Source: JACOMS01 sp051252005
GTDB taxonomy: Bacteria > Pseudomonadota > Alphaproteobacteria > Caulobacterales > Maricaulaceae
Assembly (NCBI GenBank): GCA_051252005.1
Contig: JBPOEZ010000003.1
Coordinates: forward strand, 124,001 to 188,000
Length of the DNA: 64,000 nt
Direction of reading: 5' to 3'
The notes under the pieces are model-generated. The model searched no databases. It was not told where the DNA came from and worked only from the letters and a program-made list of their open reading frames with translations. Positions 25,865-34,096 of this stretch are shown in pieces (positions within the stretch are counted from its first letter, which is position 1; each line of letters begins with the position of its first letter). Both the position numbers and the translations under genes were made by a program.

Positions 25865-27477
25865 TCGATGCCTCCTTCATCTGACAGATTCATCTCGCAA
25901 ACGTCCCATAACGCCGTTAAAAACGGCGTAAGCCCAGTGTCTAACTTTCCGTCTTTGGATTTCTTTGCTTTATAGTGCGCAAGTCTTTCAAGTATATCTT
26001 TACTGCCAAGCATGGCCGGTTGATCCTTCAAACGCCCTACAAGCCCTGAAAGCTCATCACCTTTTCGGTCTTCAAAATTATCCATAAACTTGACACCACT
26101 TCGGGGATCATTTTCTTCCTTCAGCTTCCCGATCGGATAATGCTCCCAAAGCTTGAAATACCCATCAGCGCCCGAAGGTTGGCTGAACCGCGCCATAAGT
26201 GCGGCAAATTCCAGGAAAATTGTCGTATATTCATCGACCGGCGATAGGGCTTTGTGTGCCTCTTTATCTTTCTTAAAACTTCGGTCAAAATGCTGCTTGT
26301 ACCATGCGTCGGCCTTAATGCGCATACGCTCCCGATCACGGCGGATACCGGGCCCGCAGGAGAACTTCCACATAGCCGCAAAACGAAGAAGCTTTGCAAA
26401 ATTTTCCTGAACATTCTCGCCCGCAACCACACCTGGCAAATCAGACCATTTCACAGCATCTCTATCAGAACGGCCTATTGCAACAACTGAGTTTTCCTTG
26501 GCGTTTGTAACATCATCTGTTAGCGCCTCAGAGGCTGCGAGGCCTGCATAAAACTCAGGCACTAACGGTGGATTAATTTGTCCCTGCTGACCTTTTTCGT
26601 GATAGCCTAGCGGGAACAGCGGGTCCCAGCCCATCATGTAAATACGCTTAAAGATACCTTCAGAATCGAGCAGGTTCTTATAGTAATTTAAGGCCGCCCG
26701 CGTTTGCTGCCGCAAATATGGCGACTGCGCTACGTTTTTATCCTGATTAGCTCCAGGCGCGCGAAAATCAAAATATGGCAGCATTAGAACTGCAGAAATT
26801 GCCACGTCTTGAATATTTTCCGCGCGCGCGCGTATTTCGCGGGCCAATGTCGGAAGCGTGGCTGCGCCCGTTCCGCCAAACGCAGAGCCGCAGAGAAAAA
26901 TACGTACCGGCCCATTATTGCCCCGGTCTACCAATTCGTCCAGCGCGGCCTTCCAGCTCACATCCCCTTTATTCATTTCCGCAAGTAGCGCCGCAGATCC
27001 GATGTGCGGCCGTCCTTGATAACCCGCATCCAGCTCCATGCGGAGCTCTTCTTTCGTATCGGCAAAAAACACGTGAGCAAGGTCTGCATGAGAGTCCCTT
27101 AAGTTCTGATAATCAACGACACTTCCCAGAGTCTGAGACTGTCCATGTGGTACCCATAATGACCCCTGCAAAGCTGTTTCATCTGTGCTAAGCTCTTCGT
27201 CCTTACTTTGCGATTGATGCGGCGTAAGCGTTGTTCTGAGAAAGGTCGTTTCCAGCGGCAAAGCATTCGCATTATCCGAACCTCGTAAGGCAGCTCTAGC
27301 TTCGGTATAAAGCCGCAGTGTCTTCATCGCGCGGGCCGTATTCCCATTCGCCTGATCTTGATCGACAAAAGCTACCGACGCCTCTTTTGGGCCAATACCA
27401 GCCGCACATAGGTGGATAAAGCTCTCAACGATTTTCGCGCCAGTGCCGCCCAGACCAATTATCAAATTATTACTCAT
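25861..27477 (-). CDS. Tubulin/FtsZ-superfamily GTPase-like protein
   Basis: The protein has 538 aa. The N-terminus IIGLGGTGAKIVESF (6-20) is the first nucleotide-binding loop of tubulin-like proteins, and GSAFGGTGAATLPTLA (198-211 region) is a variant of the tubulin G-box GGGTGS. The rest matches no FtsZ or tubulin I recall. Divergent bacterial FtsZ-like families found beside membrane and vWA proteins have been described and proposed to act in membrane remodelling. This gene is coupled (4-bp overlap) to the Hsp70-like ATPase and follows the 4-TM protein by 75 bp. Confidence 0.8.
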   Translation of the reverse strand: MSNNLIIGLGGTGAKIVESFIHLCAAGIGPKEASVAFVDQDQANGNTARAMKTLRLYTEARAALRGSDNANALPLETTFLRTTLTPHQSQSKDEELSTDETALQGSLWVPHGQSQTLGSVVDYQNLRDSHADLAHVFFADTKEELRMELDAGYQGRPHIGSAALLAEMNKGDVSWKAALDELVDRGNNGPVRIFLCGSAFGGTGAATLPTLAREIRARAENIQDVAISAVLMLPYFDFRAPGANQDKNVAQSPYLRQQTRAALNYYKNLLDSEGIFKRIYMMGWDPLFPLGYHEKGQQGQINPPLVPEFYAGLAASEALTDDVTNAKENSVVAIGRSDRDAVKWSDLPGVVAGENVQENFAKLLRFAAMWKFSCGPGIRRDRERMRIKADAWYKQHFDRSFKKDKEAHKALSPVDEYTTIFLEFAALMARFSQPSGADGYFKLWEHYPIGKLKEENDPRSGVKFMDNFEDRKGDELSGLVGRLKDQPAMLGSKDILERLAHYKAKKSKDGKLDTGLTPFLTALWDVCEMNLSDEGGIE

Positions 27478-27552
27478 TATTTCCTTTTCCCATTATCCCA
27501 ACATCTCTTCGAAGCTGAGCAAAGGCCCGGCAACAGAGTACGTGTATTTCGT

Positions 27553-28059
27553 TTAGAACGGTAGCGTTGCGGGTTTATAGATTTTGTTAGTCGCAATAAC
27601 GCTAATGAGCCAATACCCCAACAATAAGCTTGTAAACCCGATCAAGCCATGAACAATCATGGCCCCTTGGGTCATATAGCTCATCAAATTTCCAACCATG
27701 AAACCCTGATAATACGTCAACCCAGCCGAAATCAGCACTGAAAGTAAGAAAAGACTAATCCAAGTTCCCCGAAGTTTGCGAGCTTCTCCGCTTCCGACCT
27801 TTGTCCGGAAGCAAACAACAAACCAAATTGTAAGAGGAATAATCAAAGCGAGAATTGAAGACAAAATGACAGGCGCAATCGCTTCGTCAATCCGTTCCAA
27901 GCGCCCCGCAATTCGTGCAGCGGGAGTTCCCTCGGCCAAAATAGCCGCGCTTTTCCCCACAGCGCGCCATATAGTAAGAAGCAAGTAACCCCACAATAAA
28001 CTTAAAAAAATGGAGACGATCATAGGAACAGCAAAATGCCTCACAAAACGATTATTCAC
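27553..28059 (-). CDS. Four-helix membrane protein
   Basis: The protein has 168 aa with four likely transmembrane helices (about 10-30, 64-82, 98-115, 132-152). No motif was recognised. It starts 4 bp after the stop of the vWA lipoprotein gene and lies upstream of the tubulin-like gene, so it is part of the same operon. A membrane anchor or channel for the NTPase pair is plausible. Confidence 0.7.
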   Translation of the reverse strand: MNNRFVRHFAVPMIVSIFLSLLWGYLLLTIWRAVGKSAAILAEGTPAARIAGRLERIDEAIAPVILSSILALIIPLTIWFVVCFRTKVGSGEARKLRGTWISLFLLSVLISAGLTYYQGFMVGNLMSYMTQGAMIVHGLIGFTSLLLGYWLISVIATNKIYKPATLPF

Positions 28060-28063
28060 ACTT

Positions 28064-29503
28064 TTACTCCGTCGTTATAACTGCGGCTCCGCTGGCGATG
28101 ACCGCTGGTGACGATGCATCTGCCTGAGCGCGGATTAACAAGTTTTGAAAATTATGTAGGTTTAAGACCGGGAAGAACCCCGGAGGTGATGCCATCAACG
28201 CCGCACCTCTATCCGCGGAAAAACTCCAGTCTATCATCCACTGGCTGCTACCATAGACTAATGGCTCTTTAGCCACAGCAGACCACTCAACATAATAGGT
28301 CGTCGAAACGGGCAAATCAAGCCAGCCGGATTGCGCCGCCTCATAAACAAAGACACCGTCACCATCTTTGGCAACAGAAAAAACACGCGGAAAATCATTT
28401 ATTTCCACCCATGATTCCAGTTCACTTTCAGCGTCACAAGCGTCGCTCAGTGGGCCTTCTAATTCCCACGCGCGCATTGACACGCCAAGCTTATCCCCTT
28501 TGCCAACTCCCGACGTAAAAGACAGCCCATTGCCCCCCCCCCAAGCGGTAGTTCCTGCATCATCCGCTTCTTCTTTAGCGAACAACAAGTCACCGACACC
28601 GCCGCGATCGACGGCAAAAACTGGGATGTTTTCATTATCCGAAATGTAAGACGGGGCATATGCAAAGGGTGTCTTCTCGCCGTGCGGTTCGAGGGCCTCT
28701 AATCCGTTACGCCCCACAACGGGTACAGGCGAATAAAGCGCAAAACGAGCATCAACATTCCCGCCAGTCGCGCCCTCGTCTGCGGCGAACACATCGCGAA
28801 AAAGCATCTCGCGTGCCCCTAAAACTTCTGAAGGCGTCCCAATCAATAAGATGAAAAACGGGCGTTCTTTCACCCGGCCACTAGGCAAGGGCTGCTTACC
28901 ACCGCTAACAGGAATATCATAAACAATGTCTGAATAAGGCGCCCGAACACCCACAACGCCTATAGCGTTACCAGACGCCATAATTTCTCGTAGCGGGCGC
29001 GACAAAGACAAAGACCGTTGATCAAATACATTGTCGTTATCAAGCCAAAGATCCGTCACAATAATAGATAGCGGCGCTTTGGGGTCACTCGAAATTCTAG
29101 ACAGAAGGTCATCTAAACGAGTCTCGGAATATCCGCACTTCATGCAAACCCTCCCCGTCCCGCTAGCCGCCTTAGCAACAACATCGACGTTGATGGGCGC
29201 AATAGAATTGGCAAAGCCAAAGAGGTTTCGGCCAGACTGACTCTCCGCCTCATCGGCAAGAAATGCCAATACATCCCGATAGGGTGTCAACTGAGCGCGG
29301 CCAAAATTTGTAGAGGATACTGATGTATCAAGATAAATATCAATCGACTGGGGCGTTTCCGCAGCTATTAAACTCACCGGACTCGGCACACTAGGAAGGC
29401 ACTGGCTCAGGATTTCCGTGGGCAACTTTCCGCCGCCACACCCTGTTAAACTTACCCCTATTACTATACCGAACAGTGCACGGCGCCAACTTTTAATAAC
29501 CAC
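28064..29503 (-). CDS. vWA-domain lipoprotein
   Basis: The protein has 479 aa with a lipoprotein signal (SLTGC, Cys22). A von Willebrand A-like domain begins around 54: IDIYLDTSVSS carries the MIDAS D59-x-S61-x-S63, and PLSIIVTDLWLDND supplies the following strand with its Asp. Residues 100-130 contain a Cys pair CMKC. The rest, about 200 residues, is beta-rich and unrecognised. It is the first gene of the minus-strand operon. The anchored vWA domain probably binds a partner in the periplasm, linking the envelope to the cytosolic NTPases. Confidence 0.8.
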   Translation of the reverse strand: MVIKSWRRALFGIVIGVSLTGCGGGKLPTEILSQCLPSVPSPVSLIAAETPQSIDIYLDTSVSSTNFGRAQLTPYRDVLAFLADEAESQSGRNLFGFANSIAPINVDVVAKAASGTGRVCMKCGYSETRLDDLLSRISSDPKAPLSIIVTDLWLDNDNVFDQRSLSLSRPLREIMASGNAIGVVGVRAPYSDIVYDIPVSGGKQPLPSGRVKERPFFILLIGTPSEVLGAREMLFRDVFAADEGATGGNVDARFALYSPVPVVGRNGLEALEPHGEKTPFAYAPSYISDNENIPVFAVDRGGVGDLLFAKEEADDAGTTAWGGGNGLSFTSGVGKGDKLGVSMRAWELEGPLSDACDAESELESWVEINDFPRVFSVAKDGDGVFVYEAAQSGWLDLPVSTTYYVEWSAVAKEPLVYGSSQWMIDWSFSADRGAALMASPPGFFPVLNLHNFQNLLIRAQADASSPAVIASGAAVITTE

Positions 29504-29658
29504 TATAATCCCGCGCCCCTTCCCGCATCTTATGCCTCACACATACCCTGCAGATTTGCCCTTGTAAAGCTGTGACCGGTAATTGATAGTTGTATTGCGA
29601 GCAGAAACCTGTGTATTGCTATCTCAAGTGGAACGAACAACGAAATACGGGATCAAAA

Positions 29659-31284
29659 ATGCCTGACATTTGTGGACCAAATGGGGTTTGGCGCCAACTT
29701 CCGACGTGGGCAGCTGTCACTATGGACGTTCGCCGTAAACGTGTGTCAGCCGAAGACCTAGTTCGCGGTGAAAGCGATGATCCCGACTATAATATGGTCG
29801 CCATGCCTGCTGCCTTTAGGCCTGAACTATCCGACCTTTTCACGCAAGAAGAAAAAGACAACGTCCAGGCTAAAGTAGACGCTGCGAGAATCGAAAAAGA
29901 GGCAACTGCCGCTACTGTGCAGGAGATCGCAACTAAAACATCAGTTAAGGGTAGCTCGGTAAAAAACAAGAAAACACCGCAACCAAGTGAGGCTGCGGCG
30001 GAGTCCATAATCGAGGAAAAACCGCAGAAAAAGACTACCAGCACGAATCCACCTAAAGCAGACGTTAAATCATCGAAAACCACCACGAAACCCGTAACCT
30101 CATTTTCATATACTCCGCCAAAGGAGCCTAAGAAAACTCCTGCGACCAGCAACAATAAGGTCAAAAAGCCGCCCTCGCCTCCTACTCCGAAAAAGCCAGC
30201 CGCGGCGAAGCCCCCCATACTAAAAGTGCCTGCGTCTAAAATCGCTGCCCAGGCGACGCCAAAAAGCAGCCCAACAGCTAAAGCCCCTCCGTCTGCGAAA
30301 GCGTCTACGGCTGGCAATAAAAAAACCAAAGAATCGAAATCCAAGGGTCGAATACTTTGGGTCCTCGTCATCCTGTTGACGGTAATTGGGTATTATTATT
30401 GGTCAAACCAAACCACGCCGCCGCATATTGAACCTAAAGTAACCACACCGGCTCCTGTAGACACACCGCAGCAAGATACCGTGCAAAATAACGTCCCCGT
30501 TGCACCAATGAGAACAAAGGCGATGCGTTCATTTAGCCCAGATCCCGTCTACCCAGTCGACAGAATGACAAGCGCGCGCAGAGAAACGGTATCCTTAAGG
30601 TATGACATTACCGAAACGGGACAAACAAGCAGAATTCGCGTCACCTCAAACGGTACTGCTGCGCTGGAACAAGCCGCCATGCAAGCCATGCGCAAGTGGC
30701 GTTACAGCCCGGCGACGCGTAATGGCGTTGCCATTGCGTTAACGGACCAGACGCATAGTTTCTACCTTAGCCCGAGCCAAAATGACGTCCGTATAATACA
30801 AAGTCGCAATACGCGCCCATCGCGAGATTCTAACACTCAGAGCTATACGCCTCCTCGCCAGTCGCAATCTGATAGCAACACCCAAAACGCTGAGCGCGAA
30901 TTGAGAGGAAGGCAATCCCAAGAACGCCCCGAACTCACGGGCAATCCCAAGACCTCTGAAAACAATACTGTAATAGATAATGGGGCCTCAAAAAAGAACA
31001 TCCGCAAAATTGTCCCTGCAGAAACGCTATACAAAGTCGAACCGAAGTACCCACGCAGAGGGCAAGAGCGAGGTTATGAGAGCGAAATCCAATTAACCTA
31101 TGATATTGGTATAAATGGCAGGGCTCAAAATATTAGAGTTACGGATTCGGGCCGCTATAGAAACACCTTTGATGATGCCGCGATCGACGCCCTCAAAAAA
31201 TTTAAGTTTTCGCCAAGAACAGTGGACGGACGACCTACAGTCGAAAAGAATCGCACAACAAATTTTACGTTCAAGCTAGATTGA
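29659..31284 (+). CDS. Membrane protein with two TonB C-terminal-like domains
   Basis: The protein has 541 aa from the ATG at 29659 (GGGATC upstream); the frame is open further up to a TTG at 29590. A cytosolic N-terminus of about 100 residues and a Lys/Pro/Ala-rich linker precede one transmembrane helix at 230-248 (WVLVILLTVIGYYYW). The periplasmic part holds two TonB C-terminal-like domains, about 305-370 (SLRYDITETG, then MRKWRYSPAT) and 453-541 (VEPKYPRRGQERG, then ALKKFKFSPRT). Classical TonB has its helix at the N-terminus and one such domain. It is divergent from the vWA lipoprotein gene by 155 bp. Confidence 0.82.
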   Translation: MPDICGPNGVWRQLPTWAAVTMDVRRKRVSAEDLVRGESDDPDYNMVAMPAAFRPELSDLFTQEEKDNVQAKVDAARIEKEATAATVQEIATKTSVKGSSVKNKKTPQPSEAAAESIIEEKPQKKTTSTNPPKADVKSSKTTTKPVTSFSYTPPKEPKKTPATSNNKVKKPPSPPTPKKPAAAKPPILKVPASKIAAQATPKSSPTAKAPPSAKASTAGNKKTKESKSKGRILWVLVILLTVIGYYYWSNQTTPPHIEPKVTTPAPVDTPQQDTVQNNVPVAPMRTKAMRSFSPDPVYPVDRMTSARRETVSLRYDITETGQTSRIRVTSNGTAALEQAAMQAMRKWRYSPATRNGVAIALTDQTHSFYLSPSQNDVRIIQSRNTRPSRDSNTQSYTPPRQSQSDSNTQNAERELRGRQSQERPELTGNPKTSENNTVIDNGASKKNIRKIVPAETLYKVEPKYPRRGQERGYESEIQLTYDIGINGRAQNIRVTDSGRYRNTFDDAAIDALKKFKFSPRTVDGRPTVEKNRTTNFTFKLD

Positions 31285-31346
31285 ACGCTGATGTGCCCTA
31301 GCTTTCTAGACACCTTACTACACTACTTCATTTTGGTATTGTCAGG

Positions 31347-32147
31347 GGCTTTATCAACTTAAGTTCCCTCGCCGCAGTTGATTTCTAAGCTGATCTTATC
31401 TCATCACGGGTAACGTCACAACATTCCATTCGAATTGTGCAATGCTACGGAAGGTTCTGAGAGTTTGTCGTGAAATGAGATGACGTCGGTGATTGAAGAG
31501 ATTGTAGATGGGGCCGTGATTGGAAAGTAATCTTTGAGCCGCTTTTATAGATCGGAACTTCTGTGCTTTCCGCTCCCGTCTTCGCACGGGAACATGTGAG
31601 CATTCGGCGCGGTTATTCTTTCTACCTCCAACATCTTGCAGATGCTTAAGGCCGAGTTTCTTGAGCGCGGCGCCGTAAGATCCAAGCTTATCGGTGATAA
31701 TCCGTTCCGGTCTTACACCTTGGTTTCTGAGCAGCTTGCGCAGTAACCTGAGGGCTGCCTTTGTATTTCGTCGGCTTTGGACAACCACATCAAGAACTGT
31801 TCCCTCATCATCAACGGCCTGCCAGAGATAAACCATCTTCCCGTTTATCTTGGTATAAATCTCATCCAAATGCCAAATCGGCGACGGCTTGTCAGCCCGC
31901 GACTTAATTCGTTTTGCATATGTCCCACCGAATTTATCAACCCATTGGCGGATCGGTTCATAGGACACCTCAACACCGCGATCGACCATCAACTCTTCGA
32001 CATCACGGAAGCTCAAATTGAAACGATAGTACAGCCAAACGGCTCGGCTGATAATATCATAATGGAAACGATGGCGGTGATAAAGCGAGACTTTCATGCC
32101 GAAGACGTAGCATAAATCTTGAAACTAGCACTTAACCTGACGAAGCC
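31347..32147 (-). mobile_element. IS6-family element, copy 4 (about 801 bp)
   Basis: Ends GGCTTTATCAACTTAA (31347-31362) and TTAACCTGACGAAGCC (32132-32147) match in 12 of 16 positions when inverted, worse than in the other copies. The transposase is intact. It has the same orientation as copy 3 and forms the right border of the tubulin/Hsp70-like block. Confidence 0.88.
31396..32097 (-). CDS. IS6-family DDE transposase (copy 4)
   Basis: An intact 233-aa transposase. Catalytic motifs are HLDEIYTKINGK, TDKLGSY and NNRAECSH. It is closer to copy 1 (shared KVSLYHRHRF/KASIYHRHRF N-termini and FDIISRAVW-like segment) than to copy 3. The degenerate terminal repeats suggest that it may no longer move by itself even though the protein is whole. 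Confidence 0.92.
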   Translation of the reverse strand: MKVSLYHRHRFHYDIISRAVWLYYRFNLSFRDVEELMVDRGVEVSYEPIRQWVDKFGGTYAKRIKSRADKPSPIWHLDEIYTKINGKMVYLWQAVDDEGTVLDVVVQSRRNTKAALRLLRKLLRNQGVRPERIITDKLGSYGAALKKLGLKHLQDVGGRKNNRAECSHVPVRRRERKAQKFRSIKAAQRLLSNHGPIYNLFNHRRHLISRQTLRTFRSIAQFEWNVVTLPVMR

Positions 32148-32182
32148 GCCAACACTGCCACGGAACTTAACCTGACAATAGC

Positions 32183-32296
32183 GTCTGCCAGCCGCGTCAC
32201 CAGATCCATAGACGGGTTTTTGGCCCGTTCTTTCTCAATCTTCCAGATATGGGCTTTAGATACCTCGACAGCATCTGGCACATCCTGAAGGGATTC
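32183..32296 (-). pseudogene. Remnant of an XRE regulator gene
   Basis: These 114 bp match 38001-38114 inside the intact XRE gene with 9 mismatches (92 percent). The minus strand reads ESLQDVPDAVEVSKAHIW and onward to LVTRLAD. It starts exactly at the outer IS6 end (32182), which has removed the 3' part, and loses similarity at 32297, just before the phosphatase stop codon. It shows that a second XRE locus once lay here. Confidence 0.9.
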
Positions 32297-32315
32297 CATC
32301 CTAATATCGGAATTC

Positions 32316-34028
32316 TCAATTTGACAATTTCCACCGAGACTTCGGTGTTGATTCCAACTCCAAGAAGCACTGACTTTGATAGTCTTTCGACGTGATTGAG
32401 CTTACACGCATATAGCGCGCCTTCAATAGTTCTCTTGTCAGGATGACCTGAATGAAACCATGGTCGCGGACATTGGCTTGGAAAACGTCTTTATTCTTCT
32501 TAACAATTGCCCGTTCAACTGTATCAAAAAATTGCGGTGTATTTCCAATATAGCCATAACCTCCCGGGGACGTTACGCTCCCAGTCGCCAGCTCCAAACC
32601 GACCAGTGAGTCATTTTTGGGGTGATGAAGTTCGTTCGCCCAGAACATGTGGCTATCGCCAGACAGAACAACTATGTTGGCATCAGCCGCTTGAGCATCA
32701 TCATATAGGCGGATACGAGCCGCGGCATAGCCATCCCAAGCGTCTAGCCCTGCTGGCATGCCCCATGAACTGCGTTGCAGCCACTTTGAAACATATCCGC
32801 CCTTTGCCAGAGCGGGTTCCACAATATCAGACGACAGGATTTCCATAAAATCCGGCGTGCGCATTTGCGCCATAACAGTTTGATTGCCGATCACCTGCCA
32901 TTGCATACCCCGACGACGCGACCCTTTAAGCGCTTCCCCGAACCATTTTTCCTGCGCCGCTCCCATCATTGAACGACTGGTATCATTGAGCACATCACGT
33001 TCAAAAGCAACGAGATCGGGCGCACCATGACTCATCGGCATATCGTCCTCGTAAGAGACTTGATGGTCTCGCCCAGTCAAACGAGTTTCAATGACAATAA
33101 GAGACGCAATACTGCCAAAATCATAAACTCGGTTTAATCGTTCGCGCGCGGCCCCCGGGATAGGATCCCGTATCGGCAGCCATTCGAAGTAGGCCCGAAG
33201 GGCCGCATTACGCCGCGCATCCCAGCTCCCTTGGCTCTGCTCATCATGACCTGACGCACCATTCATCCAGGAATTATTCGCAGTTTCATGATCATCCCAA
33301 ACCGTAATAAAAGTGGCATTCGCATGCGCTGCCTGCAGGTCTGTGTCTAGACGATACTGTGCAAGCCTCTGCCTATAATCTGCCAGGGAAACAATCTCAT
33401 GGACCGGTAAATGCTGACGCCCCAATCGCTCGCCGGTCGCTCCGTCATACTCACCCGCAGCATGTTCATAAATATAGTCACCCACATGGATGACAGCATC
33501 AAGGTCCTTAATTTTAGATATTTCGCGGTAGACATTAAAAAAGCCAGAGGGGTAGTTAGCGCAGGATGCAAGCACCAAATTAATAGGCTGCGCATCGTCT
33601 TCAGGCAGGGTCTTCATTCGCCCAATGGCCGAAACAGAGTTTCCAGCTTTAAAACGATAGAAATATATTGTCCCAGCTTGCAGGCTCTGAATGTCGTGTT
33701 TGATCGTGAAGTCCCGCGCCGAAGAGGTGATGCTGGAACCTTCTTGCACAAGCGATTCAAATTTAGGCGTCATTGACACTTGATAGGTCACGGATAGTGT
33801 TTTGGTCTCCGAATTTACCGGGAGCGCCCGCGTCCAAATAATAACAGCAGACTTCGTCGGGTCGCCGCTGGCGACACCCCAATTAAACTGAACCTCACTG
33901 GGTAATGATAGCTCATGTTGGGCGGTTGTTTGACAGGCGGCCAAACCTGCCAGACCGGCGGCGCCCGTAACCTGCTTCAGAGCTCTCCGCCGCGAGATAT
34001 CGAACGTGGTATCAAGCTTATCTGACAT
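32316..34028 (-). CDS. phoD: PhoD-family alkaline phosphatase/phosphodiesterase
   Basis: The protein has 570 aa from the ATG at 34028 (AGAAGAGAG upstream; an ATG at 34073 is less likely). The Tat signal has SRRRALKQ and a lipobox GLAAC. The PhoD N-terminal domain (FNWGVASGDPTKSAVIIWTR) precedes the metallophosphatase domain, with VIHVGDYIYEH, FITVWDDHETANNSW and VLSGDSHMFWANEL supplying the metal ligands. Family members use Fe3+ and Ca2+ and cleave phosphomonoesters and diesters outside the cytoplasm. It follows the TonB receptor by 68 bp on the same strand, so the receptor may import the product or a complexed form. No clear Pho box was found. Confidence 0.92.
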   Translation of the reverse strand: MSDKLDTTFDISRRRALKQVTGAAGLAGLAACQTTAQHELSLPSEVQFNWGVASGDPTKSAVIIWTRALPVNSETKTLSVTYQVSMTPKFESLVQEGSSITSSARDFTIKHDIQSLQAGTIYFYRFKAGNSVSAIGRMKTLPEDDAQPINLVLASCANYPSGFFNVYREISKIKDLDAVIHVGDYIYEHAAGEYDGATGERLGRQHLPVHEIVSLADYRQRLAQYRLDTDLQAAHANATFITVWDDHETANNSWMNGASGHDEQSQGSWDARRNAALRAYFEWLPIRDPIPGAARERLNRVYDFGSIASLIVIETRLTGRDHQVSYEDDMPMSHGAPDLVAFERDVLNDTSRSMMGAAQEKWFGEALKGSRRRGMQWQVIGNQTVMAQMRTPDFMEILSSDIVEPALAKGGYVSKWLQRSSWGMPAGLDAWDGYAAARIRLYDDAQAADANIVVLSGDSHMFWANELHHPKNDSLVGLELATGSVTSPGGYGYIGNTPQFFDTVERAIVKKNKDVFQANVRDHGFIQVILTRELLKARYMRVSSITSKDYQSQCFLELESTPKSRWKLSN

Positions 34029-34096
34029 AGATGAACTCTCTTCTGGAATAAGAAAAAGGATGGGAGGGGGCACAAGGACCCCCTGCGTTTTTCGTT

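Larger units (their letters stand above)
31335..32182 (-). mobile_element. Outer ends of an IS6-type element surrounding copy 4
   Basis: GGTATTGTCAGG (31335-31346) directly abuts the left end of copy 4, and TTAACCTGACAATAGC (32167-32182) lies 19 bp beyond its right end. These ends are of the copy 3 subtype and do not belong to copy 4, so one element sits inside or replaced the interior of another. The right outer end is fused directly to an XRE gene remnant. Confidence 0.7.

Noticed and set aside
30000..30371. 194-aa minus-strand frame opposite the TonB-like gene (29787-30371)
   Set aside because: Its Gly/Val/Phe-rich composition is the antisense image of a Lys/Pro/Ala-rich linker.
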